A stretch of 64,000 nt of DNA, from assembly GCF_018613835.1 (NCBI RefSeq), contig NZ_JAGGPM010000013.1:62001-126000 (forward strand), given 5' to 3'. The DNA comes from Arthrobacter sp. ISL-5. Its GTDB lineage: Bacteria > Actinomycetota > Actinomycetes > Actinomycetales > Micrococcaceae. This document shows, piece by piece, positions 43,138-52,005 of the stretch. The notes below the pieces were generated by a model. That model was not told the DNA's origin. It saw only the letters and a list, made by a program, of their open reading frames with translations, and did no database searches. The stretch's first letter is position 1. Every line of letters begins with the position of its first letter. The position numbers and the translations under genes are program-made.

Positions 43138-44411
43138 GGTGTGACGCTCTCTTCCAGCTCCTTGAAGTCGTTACCCAATTCTCCGGTGATGACCGGATCC
43201 GGGGACCGTGTAGGTCCCGGTGACGATCCCTGCGGCAGGGAAAAGAACGTCGCGGCGATGACGAGAGCCATTGCCGCGACCACCACCGCGGCACCGATGA
43301 AGATCCTGCGGCGGCCGACATCGCGGGCCCTGATCTGGAAGAGACCGGCCCGCGGCTTCCGCCCCGGGACCGCAGGCCTGCGCTGCGGCACGGCCGGTGC
43401 CGGCTGCCATGAACCCGTCGCATTGGTGATTTGACTGGTCGGCATGACAGGCACCATCCGGCCCGGGCTTCCGTTTTCCTGCGGCTTCGTGGCGTCGATC
43501 GGCATGGTCCGCTGCGGAGTGTGCGCCGCGGGAATCGCTGCGGCGCCCGCCCGGACGGCTTGGGTGCTCCAGTCGCCGCCGTCGTTCAGGGTCCTGGCGA
43601 CTTCACCGGCTTCGGGCCTTTTCGCCGCCTCCCGGGCGGTCATGGCTGTCAGCAGTGACGTCCACCGCTGACCCAGCGTGTCAGGGATACTGGGGTCCCG
43701 GGACAGCCGGGCGACGGCCGCCTCCAACGGCGGGCCCGGATATTCAACCTTCCCGGTGAGGGCCTCCAGCAGGACCAGGCCGAGAGAATAGATGTCTGCA
43801 GGCGAGTTCACGGGCCCGCCGCTGGCCTGCTCAGGGCTCAGGTAGGCGGCGGTTCCAAGTGTTGTGTTGGTTGCTGTGAGCCGTGCACCGTCCAGCATCC
43901 TGGCAATGCCAAAATCGGCGAGTTTGGGCCGCAGCCCGACATTGCCGGCATACCGGGTCAGCAGGATGTTGGCTGGTTTCACATCCCGGTGCACCACCCC
44001 GTGATGGTGGATATACTGCAACGCCTCGGCCAGATCGGCACCCATCCTGGCGGTTTCGGCGCCCGACAGGGGTGCCGAAGCAAGAAGACGATGCAGGTCG
44101 TTGCCCGGGATCAGCTCCATCACCAGAAACGACACGTTCTCATTGCCCAGGGTTGCTGTCCCGGCGTCATAGAGCGTGACCAGGCCATGATGGTTGAGCT
44201 TGGCGAGCAGATGCACTTCGCTCTGCTGCCTGCTGAGCTGGTCAGCACCCGCGACGTCGGGGCGAAAGACCTTCAGGGCCACCTCGCGTTCCAGGACCAG
44301 GTCGGTGCCGCGATACACGGTGCCCATCCCGCCGCGCCCGATCTCCTCCCCTATCCTGTACCGCTGCTGCAGGACAGTCCCGGGGCTGCTGATAGCCGGC
44401 TCGTGCACCAT
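43134..44411 (-). CDS. Membrane Ser/Thr protein kinase (PknB-like)
   Basis: A 425-residue eukaryotic-type kinase. The N-terminal kinase domain (about 18-275) has the Gly loop IGRGGMGTVY, Lys47 in VALKVF, catalytic HRDVKPAN (141-148), DFGIAR (166-171), GTAAYLSPEQ activation and APE-type region. A Pro/Ala linker, a basic stretch, and one membrane helix (IFIGAAVVVAAMALVIAATF, about 374-393) follow. Only about 30 residues lie outside, too short for PASTA domains, so signal sensing must come from a partner, perhaps the overlapping lipoprotein. Confidence 0.92.
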   Translation of the reverse strand: MVHEPAISSPGTVLQQRYRIGEEIGRGGMGTVYRGTDLVLEREVALKVFRPDVAGADQLSRQQSEVHLLAKLNHHGLVTLYDAGTATLGNENVSFLVMELIPGNDLHRLLASAPLSGAETARMGADLAEALQYIHHHGVVHRDVKPANILLTRYAGNVGLRPKLADFGIARMLDGARLTATNTTLGTAAYLSPEQASGGPVNSPADIYSLGLVLLEALTGKVEYPGPPLEAAVARLSRDPSIPDTLGQRWTSLLTAMTAREAAKRPEAGEVARTLNDGGDWSTQAVRAGAAAIPAAHTPQRTMPIDATKPQENGSPGRMVPVMPTSQITNATGSWQPAPAVPQRRPAVPGRKPRAGLFQIRARDVGRRRIFIGAAVVVAAMALVIAATFFSLPQGSSPGPTRSPDPVITGELGNDFKELEESVTP

Positions 44412-44895
44412 GTCCCCGCCTTTCGTGTTGACACAAGTCTAGTCAGTGGGCGACGAAGGAGAACCGTTCAGAGAGCCCGCATGCCCTTGGGCGGGGACCC
44501 GGCAGCCGGCCGCGCCAGCTGGAGAAGGTGGCCGTAGTTCTTGCGGGCCGCCCGGCACACGGGCCGGACACCGGGACTGCCTCCCGACCACTCATCAGGT
44601 CTTGATCGGCGACTCCGGTACGGGGAAGTCCCAGCAGCTGTTTTTCGCCGGTCCCGCACTCCAACGGGGCCCGCCGCGGGAAGCCTACTGAGGCTGACGG
44701 GCTCGGTAGTCTCTGAGCGCATCTGGTCTGATCCACTTCCTGGTCAAGAAGGCGTCCAGCAAGCAAGACATGGCGAAGGTCGTCCAGAAAATCCCCGCGG
44801 CTGGTACGCCCCTCTCATGGGTCTTCCCCCGCAGCCCCGAATGCCCCACACTTAGCGCAGGAGTCATTCCCCCACTGGTAGAAGGCAGATCAACC
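44412..44895. other. 484-bp region without a clear gene; possible IstB relic
   Basis: No open frame here has coding character from start to stop. One plus-strand frame at about 44603-44640 reads VLIGDSGTGKSQQLF, a P-loop very like the Walker A of IstB, the IS21 helper ATPase, and then stops at 44691. This may be a decayed insertion-sequence fragment or chance. No terminal repeats were seen. Confidence 0.3.
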
Positions 44896-45405
44896 ATGGC
44901 CCCTCTCATCTCCCTGGCGGCTCTCATCGGCCCGCAGGAACACAAGACCGGCGCAAGCATCCCCCGTCCCGTGGAATCCACGGATCTGACAGAACTGACG
45001 GACCTGTATCTCCGGTCCTACCATCCCGAAGCGGACCGTCTGGACGCCGAAAAGGCAGCCGGCAGGATCAGCCGGATCTTTGCCGGCACGCACGGAACCC
45101 CCATCCCCCAGGCATCCCTGGCGATCGTCAACGCGGTAGGGCAGATCACCGCGGCCATCCTGATCACGGACCGCAATGTCGGCAGTGCCACCCCGGGAAC
45201 GGCCTACATCGCTGAGCTTTTCACCCATCCGGACCACCGCAGACAGGGCCTCGCCGAGGACCTCCTGCGCTCTGCCATGGATGTCCTGCACACGCTGGGA
45301 CACAGGGCCGTTGCCGTCACCGTCCACAGCGCCAACTCCGCTGCCATCGCCCTGTACCTGTCCCGGGACTTCCGCCGCCTCACGCAGCGGGCCGGCGTCG
45401 ACTAA
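44896..45405 (+). CDS. GNAT-family N-acetyltransferase
   Basis: A 169-residue acetyl-CoA transferase. The start is ATG 44896. Strand/helix motifs A and B are visible: YIAELFTHPDHRRQGLAEDL with the CoA-binding R/QxxGxx/G-like RRQGLA, then LGHRAVAVTVHSANSAAIAL and YLSRDFRRL. The substrate (amine or protein N-terminus) is unknown. The last 121 bases are copied at 55199-55319; that copy is a fragment. It converges with the HtrA-like gene, 13 bp apart. Confidence 0.83.
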   Translation: MAPLISLAALIGPQEHKTGASIPRPVESTDLTELTDLYLRSYHPEADRLDAEKAAGRISRIFAGTHGTPIPQASLAIVNAVGQITAAILITDRNVGSATPGTAYIAELFTHPDHRRQGLAEDLLRSAMDVLHTLGHRAVAVTVHSANSAAIALYLSRDFRRLTQRAGVD

Positions 45406-45418
45406 CCGGTCCCTGCGG

Positions 45419-46618
45419 TCAGCCCGCGGTGGCCACACCGAGGGTGATGTCGGCTTCCTGATCCTGTCCGTCCCGCTGGAAGGTGATCTTCACGGTGGTC
45501 CCGGCTGCCTGTTCCCGGGCAGCCGCCGTCAGCTCGGATGCGTCAGTCACGGTGTGGCTGGCCAGTTCGGTGACCACGTCCCCGGCTTTCAGCCCTGCTT
45601 CGGCCGCGGCAGACCCCGGGGTCACGGCGGCCACCTCGGCCCCGGTGGTGAACTCGGATGACGTTCCGGACGCCTTGTACTTCACCGACAGGCCCAGCTG
45701 GCCGTGCGTCGCCGCGCCCGTGGCGATGATCTCCTGTGCCACCCGCTTCGCCACGTTGATCGGGACGGAGAAGCCGACCCCGATGTTGCCGGACTGGGCG
45801 GTGGAGGATGAACCGGCCGAGGCGATGGCAACGTTCACGCCGATGATCTCGCCCTGTGTGTTGGTCAGGGCGCCGCCGGAATTTCCGGGGTTGATGGCCG
45901 CGTCCGTCTGTATGACGTTGATGCTGATGGAGCCCTGCCCCGCGCTCGAGGAATCGGAGCTGGGCACGGCCGAGGACGCCGTCTCAATGGTGCGGTCCAC
46001 GGCCGAAACGATGCCGTCCGTGACGGTGCCACTGAGCCCAAGCGGCGCTCCGATCGCGATGGCGGTGTCACCCACCTTGACGGCGCTCGAGTCACCCAGG
46101 GTCGCCGGAACCAGCCCCGGAGCCGTTATCTTGATGATGGCCAGGTCCGAGAGCGGATCCGTGCCGACGATGGTTGCCGCATAGACCTTCCCGTCACTGG
46201 TGCGGACTTCGATGGCCGCCGCTTCGGCCTGCCCGTCCAGGGTGACCACGTGCGTGTTGGTCAGGATGTGGCCCTCCGCATCCAGGATGATGCCGGAGCC
46301 GGTGCCGCCGGAACTGCCGGAGCTCGCGCTGATGGTCACCACGCTGGGCGAGGCCTTCTGGGCGGCAGCGGTGACCGCGTTCACGCTGGAGGTGTTGTTG
46401 ACGATCACCGGGGTGTACTGGGCAGTCTGCGCACTGGATGCGGTCTGCGCAGGCGTGCCCCACAGGGATGCCGCCCCGGCTGCGGTGCCCCCGCCCAGGA
46501 GACCCGCGGCCACCAGGCTCGTGACAAAGACCGCCGGCCCAACCCGCTTCCCAGCCTTCCGGCGGGTTTTCGGGGTCCCGGCGGCCTGGTTCTCGGCGCC
46601 TGCACTGGCGTTCATCAT
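45419..46618 (-). CDS. HtrA/DegP-like S1C serine protease with PDZ, copy 1
   Basis: A 399-residue membrane-anchored envelope protease. An uncleaved N-terminal helix (VGPAVFVTSLVAAGLLGGGT) follows a basic cytoplasmic tail. Trypsin-like domain: His in ILTNTHVVTL, Asp in DPLSDLAIIKI, Ser in NPGNSGGALTN. PDZ at about 300-395 (GAEVAAVTPGSAAAEAGLKA, GDVVTELASHTV). Degrades or trims misfolded exported proteins (family role). A signal peptidase gene lies upstream in the same direction, about 150 bp away. A second copy at 55335 differs at eight residues. Confidence 0.93.
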   Translation of the reverse strand: MMNASAGAENQAAGTPKTRRKAGKRVGPAVFVTSLVAAGLLGGGTAAGAASLWGTPAQTASSAQTAQYTPVIVNNTSSVNAVTAAAQKASPSVVTISASSGSSGGTGSGIILDAEGHILTNTHVVTLDGQAEAAAIEVRTSDGKVYAATIVGTDPLSDLAIIKITAPGLVPATLGDSSAVKVGDTAIAIGAPLGLSGTVTDGIVSAVDRTIETASSAVPSSDSSSAGQGSISINVIQTDAAINPGNSGGALTNTQGEIIGVNVAIASAGSSSTAQSGNIGVGFSVPINVAKRVAQEIIATGAATHGQLGLSVKYKASGTSSEFTTGAEVAAVTPGSAAAEAGLKAGDVVTELASHTVTDASELTAAAREQAAGTTVKITFQRDGQDQEADITLGVATAG

Positions 46619-46765
46619 CGTGCTCCTTGGGTTCCGCTCCGACTGCTCGCAGGCTATGACCCAATATTTGAACGCGGGACTATTGTGCGCCTGTTGTGCC
46701 GCTGTGAGCGGGCTGTGAGCGTTTCAAAGAAGGAGAACGACGACGGCGGGCCGGGAGTCGGGAGG

Positions 46766-47440
46766 TCAGCCCCGGCCTCCGGCCCGGCGACGGCGGCGGA
46801 CCGCCCGGAAGATGAACAGCGCACCGAAGCCGATCAGGCCGGCAGCGGCCACCGTCATCCAGAGATCGCGGTCCGCGTTCCCCAGTGCGTCCGCGACGGA
46901 GCCGGCAAAAGGCACCGCGTAGAAAAGCCTCCCCTTGATCTGGCGTGCGTGGACGGGCGTCGGGGACGGGAAGCCGTTGTTGTCGCCCTTGGTGATCAGG
47001 GTTTTTTCGCCGGACTGTGTGATGCCGAACCCGACGATCCGCTGTGTTTCGACCTCCGGCCGTTCCGGGTTGGGCTGGAACGTGACAATGTCGCCGGTTT
47101 TCAGTTCGCTGAGCGCCACGGGTTTCACCGTAAGAAATGTTCCCGCGGGGTACTTCGGCGCCATGGAGTTCGTTGAAGCGGTGTACGTCCGGTACCCGGC
47201 GACCTGGGGCACGATGACCAGGGCAAGGGCAGCGAAGACCAGGACCATCAACAGCACGCTGGCGACGCCGCCGGCGGCACCCAACCCGGGCCCGCCGCGT
47301 CTTTCGGCGGGCTCGGCGGGGCGGCGGCTGCCACGTTGGCCGCCGGTATCCATGCCGAACTGCGGCCGCGGCCGCGAATCTCCTGCGGCCTTCGGCGTGA
47401 ATGAGTCCCCGGCTGGGGGCGCGGTTTTAGGCTCTGTCAC
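46766..47440 (-). CDS. Signal peptidase I (S26B/SipW-type), copy 1, His-to-Gln
   Basis: A 224-residue membrane protein of the archaeal/ER-type signal peptidase family. A Pro/Arg-rich cytoplasmic tail is followed by a helix (GGVASVLLMVLVFAALALVI), the catalytic Ser in TNSMAPKYPAGTFLTVKP, GDIVTFQPNPERPEV, TQRIVGFGI, TKGDNN and a C-terminal helix (VAAAGLIGFGALFIF). In this family the TQRIV position is normally THRIV, with His as the general base; here it is Gln, so activity is doubtful or the mechanism differs. The neighbour HtrA protease may share substrates. A frameshifted second copy is at 56682. Confidence 0.85.
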   Translation of the reverse strand: MTEPKTAPPAGDSFTPKAAGDSRPRPQFGMDTGGQRGSRRPAEPAERRGGPGLGAAGGVASVLLMVLVFAALALVIVPQVAGYRTYTASTNSMAPKYPAGTFLTVKPVALSELKTGDIVTFQPNPERPEVETQRIVGFGITQSGEKTLITKGDNNGFPSPTPVHARQIKGRLFYAVPFAGSVADALGNADRDLWMTVAAAGLIGFGALFIFRAVRRRRRAGGRG

Positions 47441-47706
47441 CGGGCGGCCCGCAGCTGCCGGGAAACTTGTGGAATCGCGATGCTCACGGCGTGTGTCCCC
47501 TCACGGTGGCTGGAGCCGAGGAAGAGCGTCAGATTTCGAAAACCACAAGACTCTCCCCGGGCCTGTTGCAAGAACAATGCCGCCGCAGGCTCAGGACTGC
47601 ATGCCGGAATCCGTCAAGGTTTCATCAAGAATTCACCGGCGCCGCTGCGGCGCCGGTCAGCGGGGCACAGCCTCGTTTATCTCGCGCGGTTCCGACCACT
47701 GCACAG

Positions 47707-47925
47707 TCACTCGGGGCCGGCGCCTCTTCCACCTTCACGGGAAAGGGGCAGGTCCATGAACTCGTACAGCTCATGCCATGCGTTATCCAGCCGCAGTTCC
47801 GCTAGCACGAGCTCCTCTTCTTTGCCCGGGTGGCCGCCGCCCTTGGCGCCTTCCCGCAGCGCAACGACTTCGCGGTACAGCGCATCCACTCCGTCTAGGA
47901 GCCTCTTGAATTCGTCGTCAGTCAT
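47707..47925 (-). CDS. Small acidic helical protein, function unknown
   Basis: A 72-residue protein, MTDDEFKRLLDGVDALYREV, a Gly-rich turn, then EEELVLAELRLDNAWHELYE. Mostly helical and acidic, no motif recognised. The ribosome site is weak. It lies just beyond the end of the duplicated block and has no counterpart beside the right copy. Confidence 0.55.
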   Translation of the reverse strand: MTDDEFKRLLDGVDALYREVVALREGAKGGGHPGKEEELVLAELRLDNAWHELYEFMDLPLSREGGRGAGPE

Positions 47926-48046
47926 GGCAAGAGGCTAGCCGACAGTCAGCCGCATGCACACGGTTAAGACCTACACGTACCCGTCCACAATCACCGCAGT
48001 GGACCAGCTAAGTTGCCCTCCACGCAAGTCGGGAGGGAGTCAAAGC

Positions 48047-48616
48047 TCACGGCAGTGGTGTTGGCGCGGGAGGGGCGTCGAGGAGCCCCGGGGCCCAAAT
48101 TTGTACGGCGATGATCCCAAGGTTGACGGCCGCGAAGATCACCATGCCGCCAATCCAGACACGGTAGCTGCGGAACCTCGCCAAGCCGTGCTCGGACGGC
48201 GGCGACTTGTGCCCGACGAGCCAATTCGGGATCTGGTAGGCGCCGTCAGTGTAGAAATACTGGCGGTTGCTTAGGTGCTCCATCCTCAGACGGGCCTCGA
48301 GCGCGTGCAGGTGCGCTCTGTCCATGAGGTTGAGGAAGCGGTGCTTGGCCATCAATTGCATGGAGAGCAGCGCGACGACCAGGCCCAGGGCCGCCGCCAG
48401 GTAGGTGGCGAAAGCTGGTGAGGAAGGGTTCAATGCGATCGTCAAAAGAAACGCTTGCGCGGTCAACGCGATTGTTGGCGTCTGCCAAAGCATGGCGTCC
48501 TGCTCCAACTCACGCTGAAGGACCATCTCGTAGGTGAAGAGTTCCTTGGCGTGCCGCTCAGCCCAAGGGCCGGACACCTTACTCAAGTGGGAGGCCCGCG
48601 GCCGTCTGATAAGCAT
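48047..48616 (-). CDS. Two-helix membrane protein, function unknown
   Basis: A 189-residue protein from ATG 48616 (ATG 48661 would add 15 residues). A charged N-terminal helix (AERHAKELFTYEMVLQREL) leads to two membrane helices (LTAQAFLLTIALN, YLAAALGLVVALLSMQLMA), a cytoplasmic helical part and a third membrane helix (VWIGGMVIFAAVNLGIIAVQ). This layout recalls SLATT/RipA-type proteins of bacterial conflict systems, but I see no decisive motif. No effector gene adjoins. It lies between the two duplicated blocks and is absent from the right side. Confidence 0.6.
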   Translation of the reverse strand: MLIRRPRASHLSKVSGPWAERHAKELFTYEMVLQRELEQDAMLWQTPTIALTAQAFLLTIALNPSSPAFATYLAAALGLVVALLSMQLMAKHRFLNLMDRAHLHALEARLRMEHLSNRQYFYTDGAYQIPNWLVGHKSPPSEHGLARFRSYRVWIGGMVIFAAVNLGIIAVQIWAPGLLDAPPAPTPLP

Positions 48617-48825
48617 GGGCCTAACTTTGCATTGACTCAGCAACCCTGGGATCCATAACACGGGAACAGTTACGTAAACGTGGTGAAGTTACCACCGGTT
48701 AAGTGCCCTCACCGTCAGAAGAGGTTGGAGCGATTTGTAGCTAGCAGCTTGGTCTGATTGCGGGACAACAAGCGAGGATCAGCTGGGAAGTGACCACACC
48801 CGGCCAAACATCCGCCCAGAAACCG

Positions 48826-49402
48826 CTACCGGTACCCGTCCACAATCGCCGCGGCAATCTCCTTGTACGCCCGCCGGGTCTCCGGCTTCGGGACGTCCAG
48901 TGTCACCAGGTCCCCGTCGGCCACTCCCCTGTCGTGCGGCACGGCGATGAGCTGACGGCACATCCCTGCGAGGTGGTCCTCGATGGCGTCCTTGTCCACC
49001 CGGGTGGAGACCTCGTCCTTGTCCGTGATCACCACGATCGCGTTGCGGGCCAGGTCCTCGTAGCCGTGGCCGGCGAGCCACTGCAGGGTGCTGCGGGCGC
49101 GCTTGGCGCCGCTCACCGCGTAGCCGGCGGCGATGATCAGGTTGTCTGCCGACTGCAGGATCCCGCTCATCGCGTTGTGCGTCACGCCGGTGCCGCAGTC
49201 CGTCAGGGCCACGGAGTAGTAGCTGGAGATCGGCTTGCGGATTCGCAGGTACTCCTCGGCCAGCTCTTCCTCCTCGCGCTCCAGCGCGTTGGGCCCATGT
49301 TCCAGGACCCGTCGGTCGCCCGGTACAGGAAGCCACGGAACCGCGCTTAGGGCGGGGCTTCTGCTCGCGGACGAACGACGTCGGCAGAGCGCTGGCGTCC
49401 AC
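48826..49402 (-). pseudogene. MinD/ParA-like ATPase, degenerate left copy
   Basis: Truncated copy of the gene at 59798. The last 128 codons are intact and nearly identical (VALTDCGTGVTHNAMSGIL to AAAIVDGYR). Upstream, the frame jumps from ELA directly to AEEYLRIRK, skipping about 340 bp present in the right copy, including the Walker A KGGIGKTSTT and DANPDSGDL. A one-base deletion before this (in the NxGP region) also breaks the frame with ALPTSFVREQKPRPK. Without the P-loop it cannot be a working ATPase. The N-terminal third is absent. Confidence 0.87.
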
Positions 49403-49499
49403 CCGTATCCCCGACGCCTGTTGCCCAGGGGCCCGCGCCGTCGGTTCAGGATGGGGCAGTCACCAAGTGACGGTCCGCCGCTGGTGCAAGACGGACCGG

Positions 49500-49624
49500 T
49501 ACCCGGGCATCTTGGCTACGACTCCGCCGGGACTCTCTGGTACTACGGCAACAGCAGCGGATCATCGCTGTCTCCGCGCACTCGGGTCGGCTCCGGCCGG
49601 GACAGCTACAACATCTTCCGGTAA
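49500..49624 (+). pseudogene. 3' remnant of an FG-GAP-type secreted protein
   Basis: A plus-strand frame reads GYDSAGTLWYYGNSSG, then TRVGSGRDSYNIF and a stop at 49622. This is the typical last blade of an FG-GAP/VCBS-repeat protein (compare the repeats of the subtilase at 40210). No upstream part is present, so it is debris next to the ParA remnant. Confidence 0.5.
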
Positions 49625-49637
49625 CGCTGGGGCGGTT

Positions 49638-49871
49638 CTAGCTTCGATCAACAGCTCCGGTCTCACCGGCCTGGCGTGCGCAGTTGGCACAGCAGTACAT
49701 TGCGCCCCCGCTCTCGGTGCCGTGTCCGATTATCCGGCAGCCGCAGTGGGCACAGGCCGGCGCCATGGCATGGATGGCGCACTCGAAACTGTCAAAGGTG
49801 CCGGACTGCTCACCTCTTGTGATGGTGAATGTCTTGTCGTAATCGTTGCCGCAGGTATCGCAGGTCGCCAT
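49638..49871 (-). CDS. Small zinc-ribbon protein
   Basis: A 77-residue protein with two Cys clusters: CDTCGNDYD near the start, and CAHCGCRIIGHG with CCANCARQAG near the end; FDSFECAIHAMAP lies between. The pattern suggests one or two zinc ribbons. The gene is a common stand-alone small gene in actinobacteria (recollection). Role unknown; no neighbour explains it. Confidence 0.82.
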   Translation of the reverse strand: MATCDTCGNDYDKTFTITRGEQSGTFDSFECAIHAMAPACAHCGCRIIGHGTESGGAMYCCANCARQAGETGAVDRS

Positions 49872-49898
49872 GACGGGCTCCTAAGGATTGGAAGGCAT

Positions 49899-50189
49899 TC
49901 ACGCGGGAAGCTTGCTGGCGGTCACCTTGAACTCTTCCACCTCAAGGATCTCGATTTTCTGCTCTTCGCTGGTCGCGGAGCGGAGCTTATTAGCTGTCTG
50001 CTGGCTTGCGGTAAGAGCTTCCTCGCTCTCCCACAACGTGATGGACAGGGCCTTGTCCGATCCGGTCCCGTTCAAGAAATAGGCCCCCTTGCACCCAGGG
50101 ATATCAAACAATTTCCTGAGCGTGTCCTCCGACGGGCCCTCCGTGGTTGAGTCCGGGCTTGTTCTGTAGGTGCTGACTCGAGCGAACAT
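49899..50189 (-). CDS. Small ABM-like (ferredoxin-like fold) protein
   Basis: A 96-residue protein from ATG 50189, with GGAGGT seven bases upstream. The order FARVSTYRTSPDS, KLFDIPGCKGAYFLNG, KALSITLWESEEALTAS and VEEFKVTASKLP is that of antibiotic-biosynthesis-monooxygenase-like dimeric alpha-beta barrels. No catalytic residues can be assigned; such proteins may oxidise, bind or sense small molecules. Confidence 0.72.
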   Translation of the reverse strand: MFARVSTYRTSPDSTTEGPSEDTLRKLFDIPGCKGAYFLNGTGSDKALSITLWESEEALTASQQTANKLRSATSEEQKIEILEVEEFKVTASKLPA

Positions 50190-50350
50190 CGATCTACCTC
50201 CAATATTCCCTATGTGGAGCCCGTTTGCCGCTTCAGCCTTCACCCTTGGGGTCGGGCCGCTGCCGGGCGGAACACGGCCTGGTCGGCAAGTGTTACCAGG
50301 GCGGTTCGGCTCCTTCCATAAGTAGGCGCCGAACCGTGTCCAAGCGCAAG

Positions 50351-50430
50351 AGAAAAAGGGCCGGAAGAGCGACGCCGCCCTGTGCAGCGGTACGGCGGGA
50401 AGCGAATCCAGGTCTCCCCGCCGGCCCTCT
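50351..50430 (-). terminator. Terminator-like structure after the ABC operon
   Basis: Outer arms AGGGCCGG (50357-50364) and CCGGCCCT (50421-50428) enclose an inner GGCGGG/CCCGCC stem. On the minus strand the outer stem is followed by TTTTTCTC. It begins 13 bp after the ATPase stop of the leftward operon. Confidence 0.6.
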
Positions 50431-50442
50431 TCCAGGAGCCCC

Positions 50443-51279
50443 TTAGCCCGGCAGGATGCCCGAACGGCTCAGCAAGGCCCGGGTTTTCGGATGCTCCGGC
50501 GTGGTGAAGATCCGGCTTGGAGGCCCCTCCTCCACGATTACCCCCTGGTCCATGACGACAATGCGGTCCGCGATATCCCGGGCGAACTGCATCTCGTGGG
50601 TGACGATGACCATGGTGGTGCCCTGCTGGGCGATTTTCTTGATGACGGCGAGGACCTCTCCCACCAGTTCGGGGTCCAATGCGGATGTCGGCTCGTCAAA
50701 GAGCATGACGCTGGGCTCCATGGCGAGGGCACGGGCGATGGCAACGCGTTGTTTCTGGCCGCCGGAGAGCTTGCTGGGATAGTTCTCCATTTTGTCTGCC
50801 AGTCCCACCATTTCCAGGTTGGGTACGGCGATGTTCCGGGCCTCGGCCGCGGAGAGTTTCTTGACATCCCGCAGCGGAGCCATGACGTTGCCCAGGGCCG
50901 TCTTGTTGAGGAACAGATTGAAGTGCTGGAACACGAAGCCAATGTCCGTGCGCTTCTGGGCAGTGATGGATGCTTTTTCAGCGATTAGCTCACCGTCACG
51001 TTCCTCGTAGCCGATCAGGTGCCCGTTGACGTAGATACGGCCGGCTTCGATGGTTTCGAGCTTGTTGATGCAGCGCAGAAGCGTGCTTTTGCCGGAGCCG
51101 CTGGACCCGAGGATGGCGATGGTCTCTCCTCGGTGGACCACAAGATCCACGCCCTTGAGCACTTCCACCCTCTTTTCCACGTGGGGCCGGCCCGTCAGCT
51201 TGCTCCAGAGGGTCCTTTTCGTCTCGGAGATGAAGGTCTTGTGGACATCGCGGACGTCGATGATGGTCTCGTCAGCCAC
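50443..51279 (-). CDS. Polar amino-acid-type ABC transporter ATPase
   Basis: A 278-residue ATP-binding subunit. Walker [18 protein letters not shown]-loop FVFQHFNLF, signature [16 protein letters not shown], Walker [16 protein letters not shown]-loop IVTHEMQFA. An insert of about 20 residues after Walker A ([19 protein letters not shown]) is common in the GlnQ/HisP group. The start is GTG 51279, inside the permease end (8-bp overlap); a TTG at 51300 is possible. Last gene of a four-gene operon. Confidence 0.93.
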   Translation of the reverse strand: MADETIIDVRDVHKTFISETKRTLWSKLTGRPHVEKRVEVLKGVDLVVHRGETIAILGSSGSGKSTLLRCINKLETIEAGRIYVNGHLIGYEERDGELIAEKASITAQKRTDIGFVFQHFNLFLNKTALGNVMAPLRDVKKLSAAEARNIAVPNLEMVGLADKMENYPSKLSGGQKQRVAIARALAMEPSVMLFDEPTSALDPELVGEVLAVIKKIAQQGTTMVIVTHEMQFARDIADRIVVMDQGVIVEEGPPSRIFTTPEHPKTRALLSRSGILPG

Positions 51280-51925
51280 TGGCCCGTGCCTTTCGTTCAA
51301 GCACTACCACGACGCGCGACAGTGGGAGGCTGATAATCAGATACAGAATCGCCGCGGCGGTGTAGATGGCCGTGGTCTGGAAAGTCTGGCTGTTCAGGAT
51401 GTTGGCGGTCTTCAGGATCTCGGTCACGGCGATCACCGACGTCAGGGCGGTGTCCTTGATCATGGCAATAAAGTAGTTGCCGATCGGTCCCATGGAGACC
51501 ACAAACGACTGCGGGATCACGACTTTCCACAGGGTCTTCGAGGGAGTGTAGCCAAGGGACAGCGCGGCTTCGGTCTGGCCGTGTTCCACCGACAGGATTG
51601 CGGAGCGGAAAACCTCGGAGAGGTAGGCGGCATAGTTGAGCCCCAAGCCCAGGATGCCGGCGGGGACGGGTTCGATTTCCACGCCGATGCTGGGAAGGAC
51701 GAAGAAGATGTAGACCAGCTGCACCAGCAGCGGGGTACCGCGGATGACCTCCAGGTAGAAGGTCGCAACCCCGCGGAGGATCTTGATCGAGGAAATGCGT
51801 GCCAGGGCAATCAGCAGGCCCAGTACCAGTGCCAGCAGCATGGCGCCCAGCGCCAGTTGCACCACGACGGGTACGGCCACCAGCAGTGCCGGAAAAACGG
51901 CGAGGGTGTTGTTGATGAAGTCCAT
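51272..51925 (-). CDS. Polar amino-acid-type ABC transporter permease
   Basis: A 217-residue HisM/GlnP-type permease with about five membrane helices. The N-terminal [20 protein letters not shown], the [14 protein letters not shown] region and the EAA loop [20 protein letters not shown] with LGYTP mark the family. A single permease gene suggests it works as a homodimer. The order in the operon is dehydrogenase, binding protein, permease, ATPase. Confidence 0.93.
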   Translation of the reverse strand: MDFINNTLAVFPALLVAVPVVVQLALGAMLLALVLGLLIALARISSIKILRGVATFYLEVIRGTPLLVQLVYIFFVLPSIGVEIEPVPAGILGLGLNYAAYLSEVFRSAILSVEHGQTEAALSLGYTPSKTLWKVVIPQSFVVSMGPIGNYFIAMIKDTALTSVIAVTEILKTANILNSQTFQTTAIYTAAAILYLIISLPLSRVVVVLERKARASG

Positions 51926-52005
51926 TAAGGAATCCCTAAATTAGGGTCCGGCCGGCGGACAGCTCCCATGAAGCGGTGTCCGCCGGCCCTGCCCGGTGCT
52001 GAATG

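Larger units (their letters stand above)
45285..47641. repeat. Segmental duplication, left copy (block 1)
   Basis: The sequence from CCTGCACACGCTGGGACACA to about CATCAAGAATTCA is repeated at 55199-57556 with an offset of 9914-9916 bp and a small number of substitutions and indels. It includes the GNAT 3' end, the HtrA-like gene, the signal peptidase gene and about 200 bp upstream of that gene. Confidence 0.92.

Noticed and set aside
48779..49402. 207-codon minus-strand protein
   Set aside because: It is an out-of-frame reading of the degenerate ParA-like gene; only its first residues (ALPTSFVREQKPRPK) are in the original frame.
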